Of a stretch of DNA of 64,000 nucleotides, positions 1-8,311 are shown piece after piece. A model generated the notes under the pieces. The model did not search any database. It was not told the origin of the DNA and was given only the letters and a program-made list of their open reading frames with translations. This stretch comes from Microbacterium oleivorans (lineage in GTDB: Bacteria; Actinomycetota; Actinomycetes; Actinomycetales; Microbacteriaceae): NCBI RefSeq assembly GCF_023715745.1, contig NZ_JAMBOV010000005.1:186001-250000 (forward strand). Direction: 5' to 3'. The stretch's first letter is position 1. Every line of letters starts with the position of its first letter. A program made the translations under genes and the position numbers.

Positions 1-1
1 G

Positions 2-415
2 GCATCCGCCGATCTCGTCATCGGGTCGGTCCTCATCCCCGGTGCTGCGGCGCCGAAGCTCGTGACACTCGACATGGTGGCGGGGATGAAGGCGGGTGCG
101 GTCCTCGTCGACATCGCGATCGACCAGGGCGGCTGCTTCGAAGGGTCCCGCCCGACGACGCACGACGACCCGACCTTCGCCGTCCACGACGCCGTCTATT
201 ACTGCGTCGCCAACATGCCCGGTGCCGTGCCCGAGACCTCCACGCGCGCGCTGACCAACGCGACGCTGCCGTTCGTGACGGCCCTCGCCGACAAGGGGTG
301 GGATGCCGCGGCCGCGGCCGATCCGGCGTTGGCGAAGGGGCTCAACGTGCGCGCGGGGCACGTCACCAACGACGGTGTCGCCGCGGCGTTCGGGTTGCCC
401 TCCGCGCCCGCCTGA
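2..415 (+). CDS. ald: alanine dehydrogenase, C-terminal part
   Basis: Open from the window edge (frame begins at base 2) to TGA at 413-415, about 137 residues. The visible part starts in the NAD-binding fold ([20 protein letters not shown]) and includes [12 protein letters not shown] and the [11 protein letters not shown] segment, both typical of L-alanine dehydrogenase, which reversibly deaminates alanine to pyruvate and ammonia with NAD. The N-terminal two thirds lie outside the window. The stop directly abuts the stop of the convergent acyltransferase gene. Confidence is high from the conserved motifs. Confidence 0.93.
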   Translation, partial: ASADLVIGSVLIPGAAAPKLVTLDMVAGMKAGAVLVDIAIDQGGCFEGSRPTTHDDPTFAVHDAVYYCVANMPGAVPETSTRALTNATLPFVTALADKGWDAAAAADPALAKGLNVRAGHVTNDGVAAAFGLPSAPA

Positions 416-1540
416 TCAGGCGCTCGGTCGTGCACCGCCCGGAAGGGGCGGTCGGCGCGATCCCGTCGGGTCGTTGCGGCGCTCGTCGCTCCGAGTGAGG
501 ACGGGGTCCGCGAACAGCCATCCCGGGCGCGGCTCGATGAGCGGGCGGAAGATCCGCCGGACGGGTCGCGACGCCAGGAGCACCGTGATCGCCACCGAGA
601 GCAGCGACACGAGCGGGAGCCACAGCCACGTCGGGTCGAGACCTCGCAGGACACCCGACTCCCGGAAGGGGTAGAGGACGAAGGAGTGCAGGAGGTAGAC
701 GTACATCGTGTACCGCCCGACCGTCGTCCAGCGGTACTCGCCGCGGGGGATGAGGACGAAGAACGACACGCTGAGCACCAGTGCCAGGGCCATGAGGAGC
801 AGGCGGACGCCGCCGGCCCACCACTGCCATCCGACGAGATCGACGTAATTCTCCTCGTAGAAGAGCCACTGGCTGAGGTTCATCTCCTTCAGGGGCGTGA
901 CGAACGCCCACGCACACAGGCCTGCGATGACGAGGATCGCTGCGGCGGCGATCCGCAACGAGAGCCTCCGCTGTTGCAGGAGGCCGTGGCGTTCGAGGAC
1001 CCGGTGGTGGCTCAGCCACCACCCGAGCGTGAAGAAGGGCAACAGGCCCAGCGTGCGTGAGAGCGACAGTGTGGCGTCGACGTTGGGGAAGTAGCCGACG
1101 GTGATCGAGATGACGAGCGTCCACAGCAGCGGCATCCGGAGCAGAGAGAGGTACGGCAGCACGAGCCGGAAGATGGCGAGGGCGAGCAGAAACCACAGGG
1201 TCCATGACGGCTGGGTCAGGTTCGGGTTGGCCTGCCCCTCGACGAGGAACTTCGTGAGAGTCCACAGCCCCTCGAAGATCACGTACGGCACGACGATGTC
1301 GGTGATGAGGCGGGTCATGCGTCGTCTGCTGGGCGGGTCGGAGCGGGAGAAGTAGCCCGAGATGAGCGCGAACGCCGGCATGTGGAACGCGTAGATGAGG
1401 TAGTACAGGCTCTGCGCGATGTCCGAGTCGTACGTGAGCCGCTGGATGGCGTGCCCGAGGACGACGAGGAGGATGCACGCGGCGCGGGCGTTGTCCCAGA
1501 TGGGGATGCGGCGTGTGCTGCCGGAGGCGGCGGTTCTCAT
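416..1540 (-). CDS. acyltransferase 3 family membrane protein
   Basis: 374 residues, integral membrane, roughly ten hydrophobic segments. The N-terminus has the family hallmark: RIPIWDNARA followed by a hydrophobic helix ending in LGHAI with the conserved His30. This matches the acyltransferase_3 group, in particular fucose-4-O-acetylase-like members, which move acyl groups onto surface sugars or other envelope molecules; the substrate cannot be read from sequence. A -10-like TACTCT lies 7 bases before the ATG, so the mRNA may be leaderless. It stands alone, convergent with ald. Confidence 0.85.
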   Translation of the reverse strand: MRTAASGSTRRIPIWDNARAACILLVVLGHAIQRLTYDSDIAQSLYYLIYAFHMPAFALISGYFSRSDPPSRRRMTRLITDIVVPYVIFEGLWTLTKFLVEGQANPNLTQPSWTLWFLLALAIFRLVLPYLSLLRMPLLWTLVISITVGYFPNVDATLSLSRTLGLLPFFTLGWWLSHHRVLERHGLLQQRRLSLRIAAAAILVIAGLCAWAFVTPLKEMNLSQWLFYEENYVDLVGWQWWAGGVRLLLMALALVLSVSFFVLIPRGEYRWTTVGRYTMYVYLLHSFVLYPFRESGVLRGLDPTWLWLPLVSLLSVAITVLLASRPVRRIFRPLIEPRPGWLFADPVLTRSDERRNDPTGSRRPPLPGGARPSA

Positions 1541-1547
1541 CGGGGCC

Positions 1548-1553
1548 AGAGTA
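1548..1553 (-). promoter_or_regulatory. -10 element of the acyltransferase gene
   Basis: TACTCT on the minus strand ends 7 bases before the ATG at 1540, a spacing that predicts transcription starting at or next to the start codon. Confidence 0.5.
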
Positions 1554-1583
1554 CCCGTCGGGAATAACGTGGACAGGGAGGCG

Positions 1584-1612
1584 TTTACACCGGTACATTC
1601 ATTTGCATGAAT
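1584..1612 (+). promoter_or_regulatory. promoter region and palindromic operator of the monooxygenase operon
   Basis: A TTTACA -35-like hexamer (1584-1589) is followed by the inverted repeat ATTCAT-TTGC-ATGAAT (1597-1612), which overlaps a possible TACATT -10 (1594-1599). The AT-rich palindrome stands out in this GC-rich DNA and looks like the binding site of a MarR-, TetR- or HxlR-type repressor. The regulator is not recognisable in the window. Confidence 0.5.
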
Positions 1613-1647
1613 CGGACGCGATCCGTCCGGGAATCGAGAGGGACATC

Positions 1648-2880
1648 GTGAGCGACACCAACGGCACCACCAGCTGGCCCGGGGTGCAGTTCGGAATCTT
1701 CACCGTCACCGACATCACGCAGGACCCCACCACGGGCCACACCCCGAGTGAGCGGGAGCGCATCGCCGCGACGGTAGAGATCGCCAAGCACGCGGAGGAG
1801 GTCGGTCTCGACGTCTTCGCCATCGGTGAGCACCACAACCCGCCGTTCTGGTCCTCGTCCCCGACGACGACGCTCGCGTACATCGCGGCGCAGACCGAAC
1901 GCCTCATCCTCTCCACCTCGACGACGCTCATCACGACGAACGACCCGGTGAAGATCGCCGAGGACTACGCGATGCTGCAGCACCTGTCGGGCGGCCGCAT
2001 GGACCTCATGCTCGGCCGCGGCAACACCGGACCGGTCTACCCGTGGTTCGGCAAGGACATCCGTCAGGGCGTGCCGCTCGCAATCGAGAACTACGCCCTG
2101 CTGCACAAGCTGTGGCGTGAGGACGTCGTCGACTTCGAGGGGAAGTTCCGCACCCCGCTGCAGGGCTTCACCTCGACGCCGCGTCCCCTCGACGGCGTGC
2201 CGCCGTTCGTGTGGCACGGGTCGATCCGCACCCCCGAGATCGCCGAGCAGGCCGCGTACTACGGTGACGGCTTCTTCGCGAACAACATCTTCTGGCCCGC
2301 TGAGCACTACCAGCGCCTCATCGGTCTCTACCGCCAGCGGTGGGAGCACTACGGACACGGCGCTCCCGAGACGGCGATCGTCGGCATCGGCGGCCAGGCG
2401 TTCATGGCGAAGAACTCGCAGGATGCCGTGGCGCAGTTCCGACCGTACTTCGACAACGCCCCCGTCTACGGTCACGGACCGTCGATGGAGGACTTCGCCG
2501 AGATGACCCCGCTCACCGTCGGATCGCCGCAGCAGGTCATCGACCGGTACGCCGGCATGCGCGACCTGTTCGGGGACTTCCAGCGTCAGCTGTTCCTCGT
2601 CGACCACGCGGGCCTCCCGCTCAAGATGGTCCTCGAGCAGCTCGACTTCCTCGGCGGGGAGGTCGTGCCGGTGCTGCGCAAGGAGCTCGCACAGGATCGC
2701 CCCGCGATCGTCCCCGACGCCCCGACCCACGCCGCACGGGTCGTCGCCACCTACGGCGACGGGCCCGTTCGTGAGGCACGTCCCCGCGCGAACCGCGGCG
2801 ACAACCTCTCGGGCCCGAGCCCGTACCAGGACACCCCGGCTCCCGTCGGCGCCGCCTTCGGTCTCGGCGGTGCGCGATGA
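1648..2880 (+). CDS. LLM-class (luciferase-like) FMN-dependent monooxygenase
   Basis: 410 residues from GTG 1648, chosen because GAGAGGGA precedes it and the protein then begins just before the conserved WPGVQFGIFTVTDI strand. Features of the bacterial luciferase-like TIM barrel are clear: FAIGEHHNPPF near the first quarter, LSTSTTLITTNDP, and GRMDLMLGRGNTGPVYPW. It resembles the actinobacterial CE1758-type subfamily. The next gene overlaps by ATGA and is a CE1759-type FMN reductase, so the pair probably forms a two-component flavin monooxygenase. The substrate is unknown. A palindromic operator lies upstream. Confidence 0.88.
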   Translation: MSDTNGTTSWPGVQFGIFTVTDITQDPTTGHTPSERERIAATVEIAKHAEEVGLDVFAIGEHHNPPFWSSSPTTTLAYIAAQTERLILSTSTTLITTNDPVKIAEDYAMLQHLSGGRMDLMLGRGNTGPVYPWFGKDIRQGVPLAIENYALLHKLWREDVVDFEGKFRTPLQGFTSTPRPLDGVPPFVWHGSIRTPEIAEQAAYYGDGFFANNIFWPAEHYQRLIGLYRQRWEHYGHGAPETAIVGIGGQAFMAKNSQDAVAQFRPYFDNAPVYGHGPSMEDFAEMTPLTVGSPQQVIDRYAGMRDLFGDFQRQLFLVDHAGLPLKMVLEQLDFLGGEVVPVLRKELAQDRPAIVPDAPTHAARVVATYGDGPVREARPRANRGDNLSGPSPYQDTPAPVGAAFGLGGAR

Positions 2881-3521
2881 CCGGCCGTCGGATCGCGGTC
2901 GTCTCGGCCGGGCTGTCGAACCCCTCTTCGACCCGCATGCTCGCCGACAAGCTCGCGGCGGCCGTGCTGGCCGACCTGCGCGAGCGGGACGTCGAGGCAT
3001 CCGTCGACACGTTCGAGCTGCGCGAGTACGCCCACGACATCACCAACAACCTGCTGACCGGCTTCGCTCCGCCCGCACTGGAGGCGATGATCAACACGGT
3101 CGTCTCGGCGGACGCCCTCATCGTCGTCACACCGATCTTCTCGACGAGCTACTCGGGTCTGTTCAAGTCGTTCATCGACGTCCTCGACCCGGATGCGCTG
3201 CAGGGGAAGCCCGTGCTCATCGGCGCGAACGCGGGGACCGCGCGTCACTCGCTCGCGATCGACTATGCGATCCGCCCGCTGTTCGCCTACCTGCATGCGG
3301 AGGCCGTGTCGACCGGTGTGTTCGCCGCGTCGTCGGACTGGGGCGCCCGTGCCGACGACGTCTCGCCCCTGTCGGCCCGCATCGAGCGGGGTGCGCGGGA
3401 ACTGGCGGATGCCGTGACGCGCCGTCCGGCCGGTGAGACGCTCGACCCGTTCGACCCCGAGTCGTACCTCGGCAAGGGCGGTTCGTTCGGCCACCTGCTG
3501 GGCGGTCTCACCGGGGAGTGA
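2877..3521 (+). CDS. NADPH-dependent FMN reductase (CE1759-type)
   Basis: 214 residues, starting in the ATGA overlap with the monooxygenase, so translationally coupled. Flavodoxin-like fold: the phosphate-binding loop is in VVSAGLSNPSSTRML at the N-terminus, with VVTPIFSTSYSGLFKSFID in the middle, as in NADPH:FMN reductases such as MsuE/SsuE. It should supply reduced FMN to the adjacent luciferase-like enzyme. The glycine-rich C-terminal tail (GKGGSFGHLLGGL) is typical of this actinobacterial group. Cytosolic. Confidence 0.88.
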   Translation: MTGRRIAVVSAGLSNPSSTRMLADKLAAAVLADLRERDVEASVDTFELREYAHDITNNLLTGFAPPALEAMINTVVSADALIVVTPIFSTSYSGLFKSFIDVLDPDALQGKPVLIGANAGTARHSLAIDYAIRPLFAYLHAEAVSTGVFAASSDWGARADDVSPLSARIERGARELADAVTRRPAGETLDPFDPESYLGKGGSFGHLLGGLTGE

Positions 3522-3526
3522 CCCGA

Positions 3527-4123
3527 TCAGCGTGAGCGGCGGCCCGCCCAGCGGGTCGCCGCCGCGTCGATCACGATCCCGAGCGCGATTGCCACGGCGA
3601 TCGAGAGCACGACGGCCAGCAGCGGTTCGCCGGGCAGGAGGCTCCCCACCGCCGCGCCCACGAGCGCCTGATAGACCGCCCACGCCGTCGCCGCGATCGC
3701 TACCGTCACGAGGTAGCGCGCCGCGGGGACCCGCGTCGCGCCGGCGGTCAGGTTGACGGCGAGCCGCGCGAACGGGATGAAGCGTGCCGTGAAGACGACG
3801 GTCGCCGTCCCCCTCGAGAGCCGCGCACCGGCCCACGCGACGGCGGCACGGATGCGGGGGCGCCGCATCCATCGCCACCGGTCGACACCCACGATCCGCC
3901 CGACGCCGTAGCAGAGCGCGTCGCCGCAGAACGCGGCCAGGGCCGCAACGGCGATGACGGCCGCGAGGGCGGGCGTCCCTGTGGTCGCGGCGAGCGCTCC
4001 TGTCGCGGTCACGGCGATCTCACCCGGGACGACGACCAGCACGGCATCGGCGAACACCAGAGCGAACAGCGCCGGAAGCGCCCAGGGACCCCCGGCGACA
4101 CCGGCGAGCAGATCGGCGAACAC
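3527..4123 (-). CDS. DedA family membrane protein
   Basis: About 198 residues from a GTG at 4123. The reading frame stays open further upstream, but the sequence there looks non-coding and runs into the divergent glycosyltransferase start, so the start is approximate. DedA/SNARE-associated features: acidic PGEIAVTATGAL segment, FCGDALCYGVGRIVG, the arginine-containing TARFIPFARLAVNLTAG motif, and about five hydrophobic helices. DedA proteins are thought to move or flip lipids using the proton motive force. It converges with the FMN reductase gene, leaving five bases between stops. Confidence 0.82.
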   Translation of the reverse strand: MFADLLAGVAGGPWALPALFALVFADAVLVVVPGEIAVTATGALAATTGTPALAAVIAVAALAAFCGDALCYGVGRIVGVDRWRWMRRPRIRAAVAWAGARLSRGTATVVFTARFIPFARLAVNLTAGATRVPAARYLVTVAIAATAWAVYQALVGAAVGSLLPGEPLLAVVLSIAVAIALGIVIDAAATRWAGRRSR

Positions 4124-4274
4124 GCGGCCTGTGTACCAGGCAGCGGTGAACGTCGGGCGAACGGGGGACGGCCCGGGAACGGCGCGGTGGACGCGCGGCG
4201 AGAGGTGGATGAACACTCGACGATCCGGGGCCGGGACACTCGGTGCGGGCTCCTGCTCCCGGCACCCTGGTGCT

Positions 4275-6233
4275 GTGAGAGTCGCGGTCGTCACCGAGTC
4301 CTTCCTCCCGCACATGAACGGGGTCACCGGGTCCGTCCTCCAGATCCGGGAGCATCTCGAGCGGCGCGGGCACGAGGTGTTCGTCATCGCGCCCGGCGTC
4401 GGCCGCCACGATCTCGGGATGCCGGGCCGCTCCGTCCCGTCTGTGCCGCTGCCCGGATATCCCGCCGTCCGCCTCGCCGTACCGCCGGTCGCCTCCATCG
4501 CACGGGACCTCGCACGATTCGACGCCGACGTCGTCCACCTCGCCTCGCCGTTCCTGCTGGGATGGCAGGGTCTCGTCGCCGCGGAGTCGCGCCGGCTCCC
4601 CACGGTCGCCGTCTATCAGACCGACGTCGTCGCCTACGTCGGCAGGTACGGGCTGCCGCAGGGGGCCGCGCTCGCCGAGGCCCACGTGCGCCGACTGCAC
4701 CGGCGCGCGACGCTCACCCTGGCTCCCTCGGCGTCGGCGCGCGCGCAACTCGAGGGGTTCGGCGTCGACCGCGTCGCCCTGTGGGGTCGGGGCGTCGACG
4801 GCGACCGGTTCACTCCGGATCGACGCGATGACCGCTGGCGGGAGGGCATGGCGCCCGGCGAGGTGATCATCGGATACGTCGGGCGGCTCGCGCCCGAGAA
4901 GCAGGTGGAGGACCTCGCTGCGCTGCGCGGGGTCCCCGGCATCCGACTCGTGATCGTCGGCGACGGTCCCGCACGTCCCGCGCTCGAACAGCTGATGCCG
5001 GAGGCGGTCTTCCTCGGCCACCTCGACGGTGACGAGCTCGCGACGGTGCTCGCCTCGTTCGACGTGTTCGTGCACCCGGGCGAGAGCGAGACGTTCGGCC
5101 AGACGATCCAGGAGGCCCAGGCCAGTGGTGTTCCGGTCGTGGCGACCGGGTCCGGCGGCCCGCTCGATCTCGTCTGCAGCAGTGTCGACGGATGGCTGTA
5201 CCGGCCCGGTGACACCGCCGACCTGCGCGCCCGTGTGACCGACCTGGCCGGCGACGACGCCAAGCGTCACGCCTTCGGCCGCGCCGCCCGGGACGCCGTG
5301 TCAGGGCGCACCTGGGACGCGCTGGCGGACCGCCTCGTCGGACACTACGAGCGGGCCGTGATGCTGCACCGGACGGATGCCGGGCGTCGCGTCCATGCGT
5401 GGCCGCGCCCCGACGTCTCGGCACCGACCCGGGAGGGAGCGCGGTCGTGGTCGCGCTACGTCGCGCTGGGGGACTCGATCACCGAGGGCCTCTGCGATGC
5501 CTCGCGCATGCCGGCGGGGGCCTTCCGAGGGTGGGCGGACCGGCTCGCCCATCTGCTCGCGCTCGGCGGCGGCGACCGGCGACCCTTCCGCTACGCGAAT
5601 CTGGCCGTGCGCAGTCGTCGGGTCGGGCACCTGGTGGACGAGCAGCTGCCCCGGTGCCTGGACATGCGCCCCGATCTGGTGTCGGTGCTGATCGGCGCCA
5701 ACGACCTCACCCGATGGCACTGCGACCCCCTCGTCCTGGCCGCGCAGGTGGAGGAGGCCGTCACCCGACTCCGTGCCGCCGGCTGCGACGTGCTGCTCGC
5801 GACCGTGTTCCTCCCTGACCGGGTCGCGGCCGGGTTGTTCGCTCGGCGGTTCGCGCTGTACAACGCCCATCTGCGCCGCGCGGCTGCGCGCACGGGGGCG
5901 ATCCTCCTCGACCTCGCCGCGCTTCCCGAGCTCTCCCGCGTCGATCTGTGGGCGGACGACAAGGTGCACCTGCGCTCCCGCGGGCACCGGTACGTCGCCT
6001 ATCGCGCCGCGGACGCGCTCGGGGTCCCCGACGCGGAGGCGCTCGCGGGGCTCGACGAGGCCTTCCACGTCGACGAGGACCCGCCGGCGGGCGGCTCATG
6101 GCTGCGCCGTGACGCCCTGCCGTGGATGTGGCGTCGCCTGCGCGGACGGACGGCGGGCGACGGTCTCACGGCCAAGGTCCCCGAATACGTCGTGGTGGGA
6201 CGGCCGAGCGGGCGGGCGAACCTCAACCGCTAG
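4275..6233 (+). CDS. GT4 glycosyltransferase fused to SGNH/GDSL hydrolase
   Basis: One uninterrupted frame of 652 residues from GTG 4275. Residues 1 to about 370 are a GT-B glycosyltransferase family 4 protein of the actinobacterial alpha-mannosyltransferase kind (MgtA/PimB-like): MRVAVVTESFLPHMNGVTGS at the start, GYVGRLAPEKQ, and the EX7E motif in HPGESETFGQTIQEA. From about residue 392 an SGNH hydrolase follows: GDS with nucleophile Ser401, block III Asn476 in GAND, and the D562-x-x-H565 catalytic pair. Such enzymes are usually separate genes. A linked role in building and trimming or acylating an envelope glycolipid is inference. The last four bases overlap the convergent response-regulator gene. 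Confidence 0.85.
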   Translation: MRVAVVTESFLPHMNGVTGSVLQIREHLERRGHEVFVIAPGVGRHDLGMPGRSVPSVPLPGYPAVRLAVPPVASIARDLARFDADVVHLASPFLLGWQGLVAAESRRLPTVAVYQTDVVAYVGRYGLPQGAALAEAHVRRLHRRATLTLAPSASARAQLEGFGVDRVALWGRGVDGDRFTPDRRDDRWREGMAPGEVIIGYVGRLAPEKQVEDLAALRGVPGIRLVIVGDGPARPALEQLMPEAVFLGHLDGDELATVLASFDVFVHPGESETFGQTIQEAQASGVPVVATGSGGPLDLVCSSVDGWLYRPGDTADLRARVTDLAGDDAKRHAFGRAARDAVSGRTWDALADRLVGHYERAVMLHRTDAGRRVHAWPRPDVSAPTREGARSWSRYVALGDSITEGLCDASRMPAGAFRGWADRLAHLLALGGGDRRPFRYANLAVRSRRVGHLVDEQLPRCLDMRPDLVSVLIGANDLTRWHCDPLVLAAQVEEAVTRLRAAGCDVLLATVFLPDRVAAGLFARRFALYNAHLRRAAARTGAILLDLAALPELSRVDLWADDKVHLRSRGHRYVAYRAADALGVPDAEALAGLDEAFHVDEDPPAGGSWLRRDALPWMWRRLRGRTAGDGLTAKVPEYVVVGRPSGRANLNR

Positions 6234-6922
6234 CGGTCGCCCGCCTGGGACCATCGGTACTCCGTCTCGGGGCGTCCCGGTGTCCCGTACCGCTGCGCGC
6301 GCTCTGCGCGTCCCGCATCGGCGAGGTGCTCGAGGTAGCGGCGCGCGGCGACGCGGGACATCCCCAGGCGCTCCGCCGCCTCGCGTGCAGACGCGGGACC
6401 CGAGCGCAGCAGGGCGCTCACGCGGCCGAGGGTCTCGGGCGACAGCCCCTTGGGGAGCGTGGGCGCCGGCGCGGTGCGCAGCGCCCCGAGCATCGCATCG
6501 ATCTCGGCCTGCGTCGCCGCCCCGGCCGCCTGCGACACCTGGTCGCGGAAGCGTCGGTACTGCTGCATCCGGTCCTGGAAGTCGCCGAATGTGAAGGGCT
6601 TCACGAGATACTGCACGGCACCCAGCGTGATCGCCTGGCGCACGACTTCGGCGTCGCGGACCGAGGTGATCGCGATGACGTCCACGGCACCCGCGCGGGC
6701 TCGGAGGTGGCGCAGGACGTCCAGTCCCGAACCGTCGGGCATCGTCATGTCGAGCAGGACGAGGTCGATCTCGGACGCCCGCGGGCTGTCGAGGAGGGCG
6801 GCGACCGCGGCCCGCGCCCCCGAACACTCGGCGATGACCTCGAAGCCGGCGAGCCGTTCGACGTAGTGCCGGTGGAGTTCCAGGGTCAGGGCGTCGTCGT
6901 CGACGACCAGGACGCCGATCAC
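6230..6922 (-). CDS. response regulator, CitB/DcuR type
   Basis: 230 residues. The receiver domain (1 to about 120) has the acidic pair around Asp9-Asp10, phosphoacceptor Asp58 in LVLLDMTMPDGSG, Thr86 and Lys108 in YLVKPF. The C-terminal part (about 150-230) is a winged HTH with SAREAAERLGMSRVAARRYLEHL, as in CitB/DcuR/DpiA regulators. It overlaps the upstream sensor kinase by ATGA. Its probable target is the divergent dicarboxylate transporter gene. Confidence 0.9.
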   Translation of the reverse strand: MIGVLVVDDDALTLELHRHYVERLAGFEVIAECSGARAAVAALLDSPRASEIDLVLLDMTMPDGSGLDVLRHLRARAGAVDVIAITSVRDAEVVRQAITLGAVQYLVKPFTFGDFQDRMQQYRRFRDQVSQAAGAATQAEIDAMLGALRTAPAPTLPKGLSPETLGRVSALLRSGPASAREAAERLGMSRVAARRYLEHLADAGRAERAQRYGTPGRPETEYRWSQAGDR

Positions 6923-8184
6923 GCGTCCCGCCGCGGGAGGATGACCGAGAAGGTCGTCGGATCGGAGCTCACCGAGATCGTGCCCTCGGCCTCCTCGACG
7001 ATCGAGCGGACGAGGGCGAGCCCCACGCCGCGTCCGAACTCACCTGCGGGCTTGGTCGAGAAGCCGTGCTCGAAGATCCGGTCCGCGATCTCGCTCGGCA
7101 CACCTCGCCCGCTATCGGCGACCTCGACCGCCAGCTCGTCCTCGGCGGTGCGGGTCATGCGCACGTCCACCCAGCGCGGTGCGGGACCGGATGCCGCGGC
7201 ATCCACCGCGTTGTCGATGAGATTCCCGACGACCGACACCGCGTCGACGGGGGAGAGGACCGACCGCGGTGCGTCTGCATCGATCCGAGCGCGCCACTCC
7301 ACGCCGCGCTCGGCGGCCTGCGACGCCTTGCCGAGCAGCAGTGCGCCCACCGTCGGATCGCCTTCGCGGCGGGCGGCGACCTGGTCGACGAGCAGCTGGC
7401 TCTGTCGTGCGTCCTCCGAGAGGATCTCGATCGCCTCGCCGGTGCGTCCGAGTTCGAGCAGCGCGATCGCGGTGTGCAGCCGGTTGCCGTGCTCATGGGT
7501 CTGCGCCCGCAGGGCCTCGCCGAGGGTGCGCATGGACTCGTACGACGAGACGGCGTCGCGCACAGCGCCCGCGGGGAGGTCGCCGGTCACCCTGCGGGTC
7601 GCCCGGCGGGCGAAGATCGCGCCCGCCAGACCCGCTGCCGCCAGGACGACGGCGATGCCCACCGCCACCAGCACGCGCGGTCCCAGGGTCTCGGCGATCG
7701 ACCCGATCGTGACACCCACCGACACACGTCCGACCACCTCGCCGTCCGCGAGGACCGGCACGATCGTGCGCACGGACGGGCCGAGCGTCCCGGTGAACTC
7801 CTCCGTGAGGGTCCTGGTGCCCTCGGGGATGGTCCCGAGGTAGCGTTCGCCGATCCGAGCCGGATCGGCGTGGGTGACGCGGATGCCGGACGGGTCCATC
7901 ACCGTCACGAAGTCGACGTCGGCGTCGGCGATGACCGTCTCGATCTCGGGCTGCAGCAGGCGGGATGCCGCACCGCGGTCGCCCTCGGCGAGCGCATCGA
8001 TGACACCCGTGCTGTCGGCGATGGTCTCGGCGACGGCGCGCGTCACCCGCTCGGCCTCCGCCCGGACGGCGCGCTGCCCCTCCCAGAGCAGGATCCCGGC
8101 CATCGCAAGGGACAGGACCACGACGGCAGCCGACACGGCGACGAAGACGCGGGAGGCCGCGCTCGTCGGTCGGGGTCGCGCCAC
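6919..8184 (-). CDS. sensor histidine kinase, CitA/DcuS type
   Basis: 421 residues from GTG 8184, preceded by GAGAGGAG; an upstream ATG in the same frame lacks a ribosome site. Architecture: TM helix at about 13-33, extracytoplasmic PAS/CACHE-like sensor (about 40-170, with FVTVMDPSGIRVTHADP), second TM helix, then the phosphoacceptor helix QTHEHGNRLH typical of CitA/DcuS kinases. The HATPase domain shows NLIDNAVDAA, DSGRGVP and GRGVGLALVR. It probably senses an extracellular C4-dicarboxylate or citrate and activates the regulator encoded just after it. Confidence 0.9.
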   Translation of the reverse strand: MARPRPTSAASRVFVAVSAAVVVLSLAMAGILLWEGQRAVRAEAERVTRAVAETIADSTGVIDALAEGDRGAASRLLQPEIETVIADADVDFVTVMDPSGIRVTHADPARIGERYLGTIPEGTRTLTEEFTGTLGPSVRTIVPVLADGEVVGRVSVGVTIGSIAETLGPRVLVAVGIAVVLAAAGLAGAIFARRATRRVTGDLPAGAVRDAVSSYESMRTLGEALRAQTHEHGNRLHTAIALLELGRTGEAIEILSEDARQSQLLVDQVAARREGDPTVGALLLGKASQAAERGVEWRARIDADAPRSVLSPVDAVSVVGNLIDNAVDAAASGPAPRWVDVRMTRTAEDELAVEVADSGRGVPSEIADRIFEHGFSTKPAGEFGRGVGLALVRSIVEEAEGTISVSSDPTTFSVILPRRDA

Positions 8185-8311
8185 ACTGCACTCCTCTCGC
8201 CGTCCTGGGAACAATACGACCACAACTGGGGGAGCGGAGCGCACAGGCGCACGCTGGTCCCCGTCGACACAGCCGTCGGCTCACGACAACGACTGTCACG
8301 CAGGAGAGATC

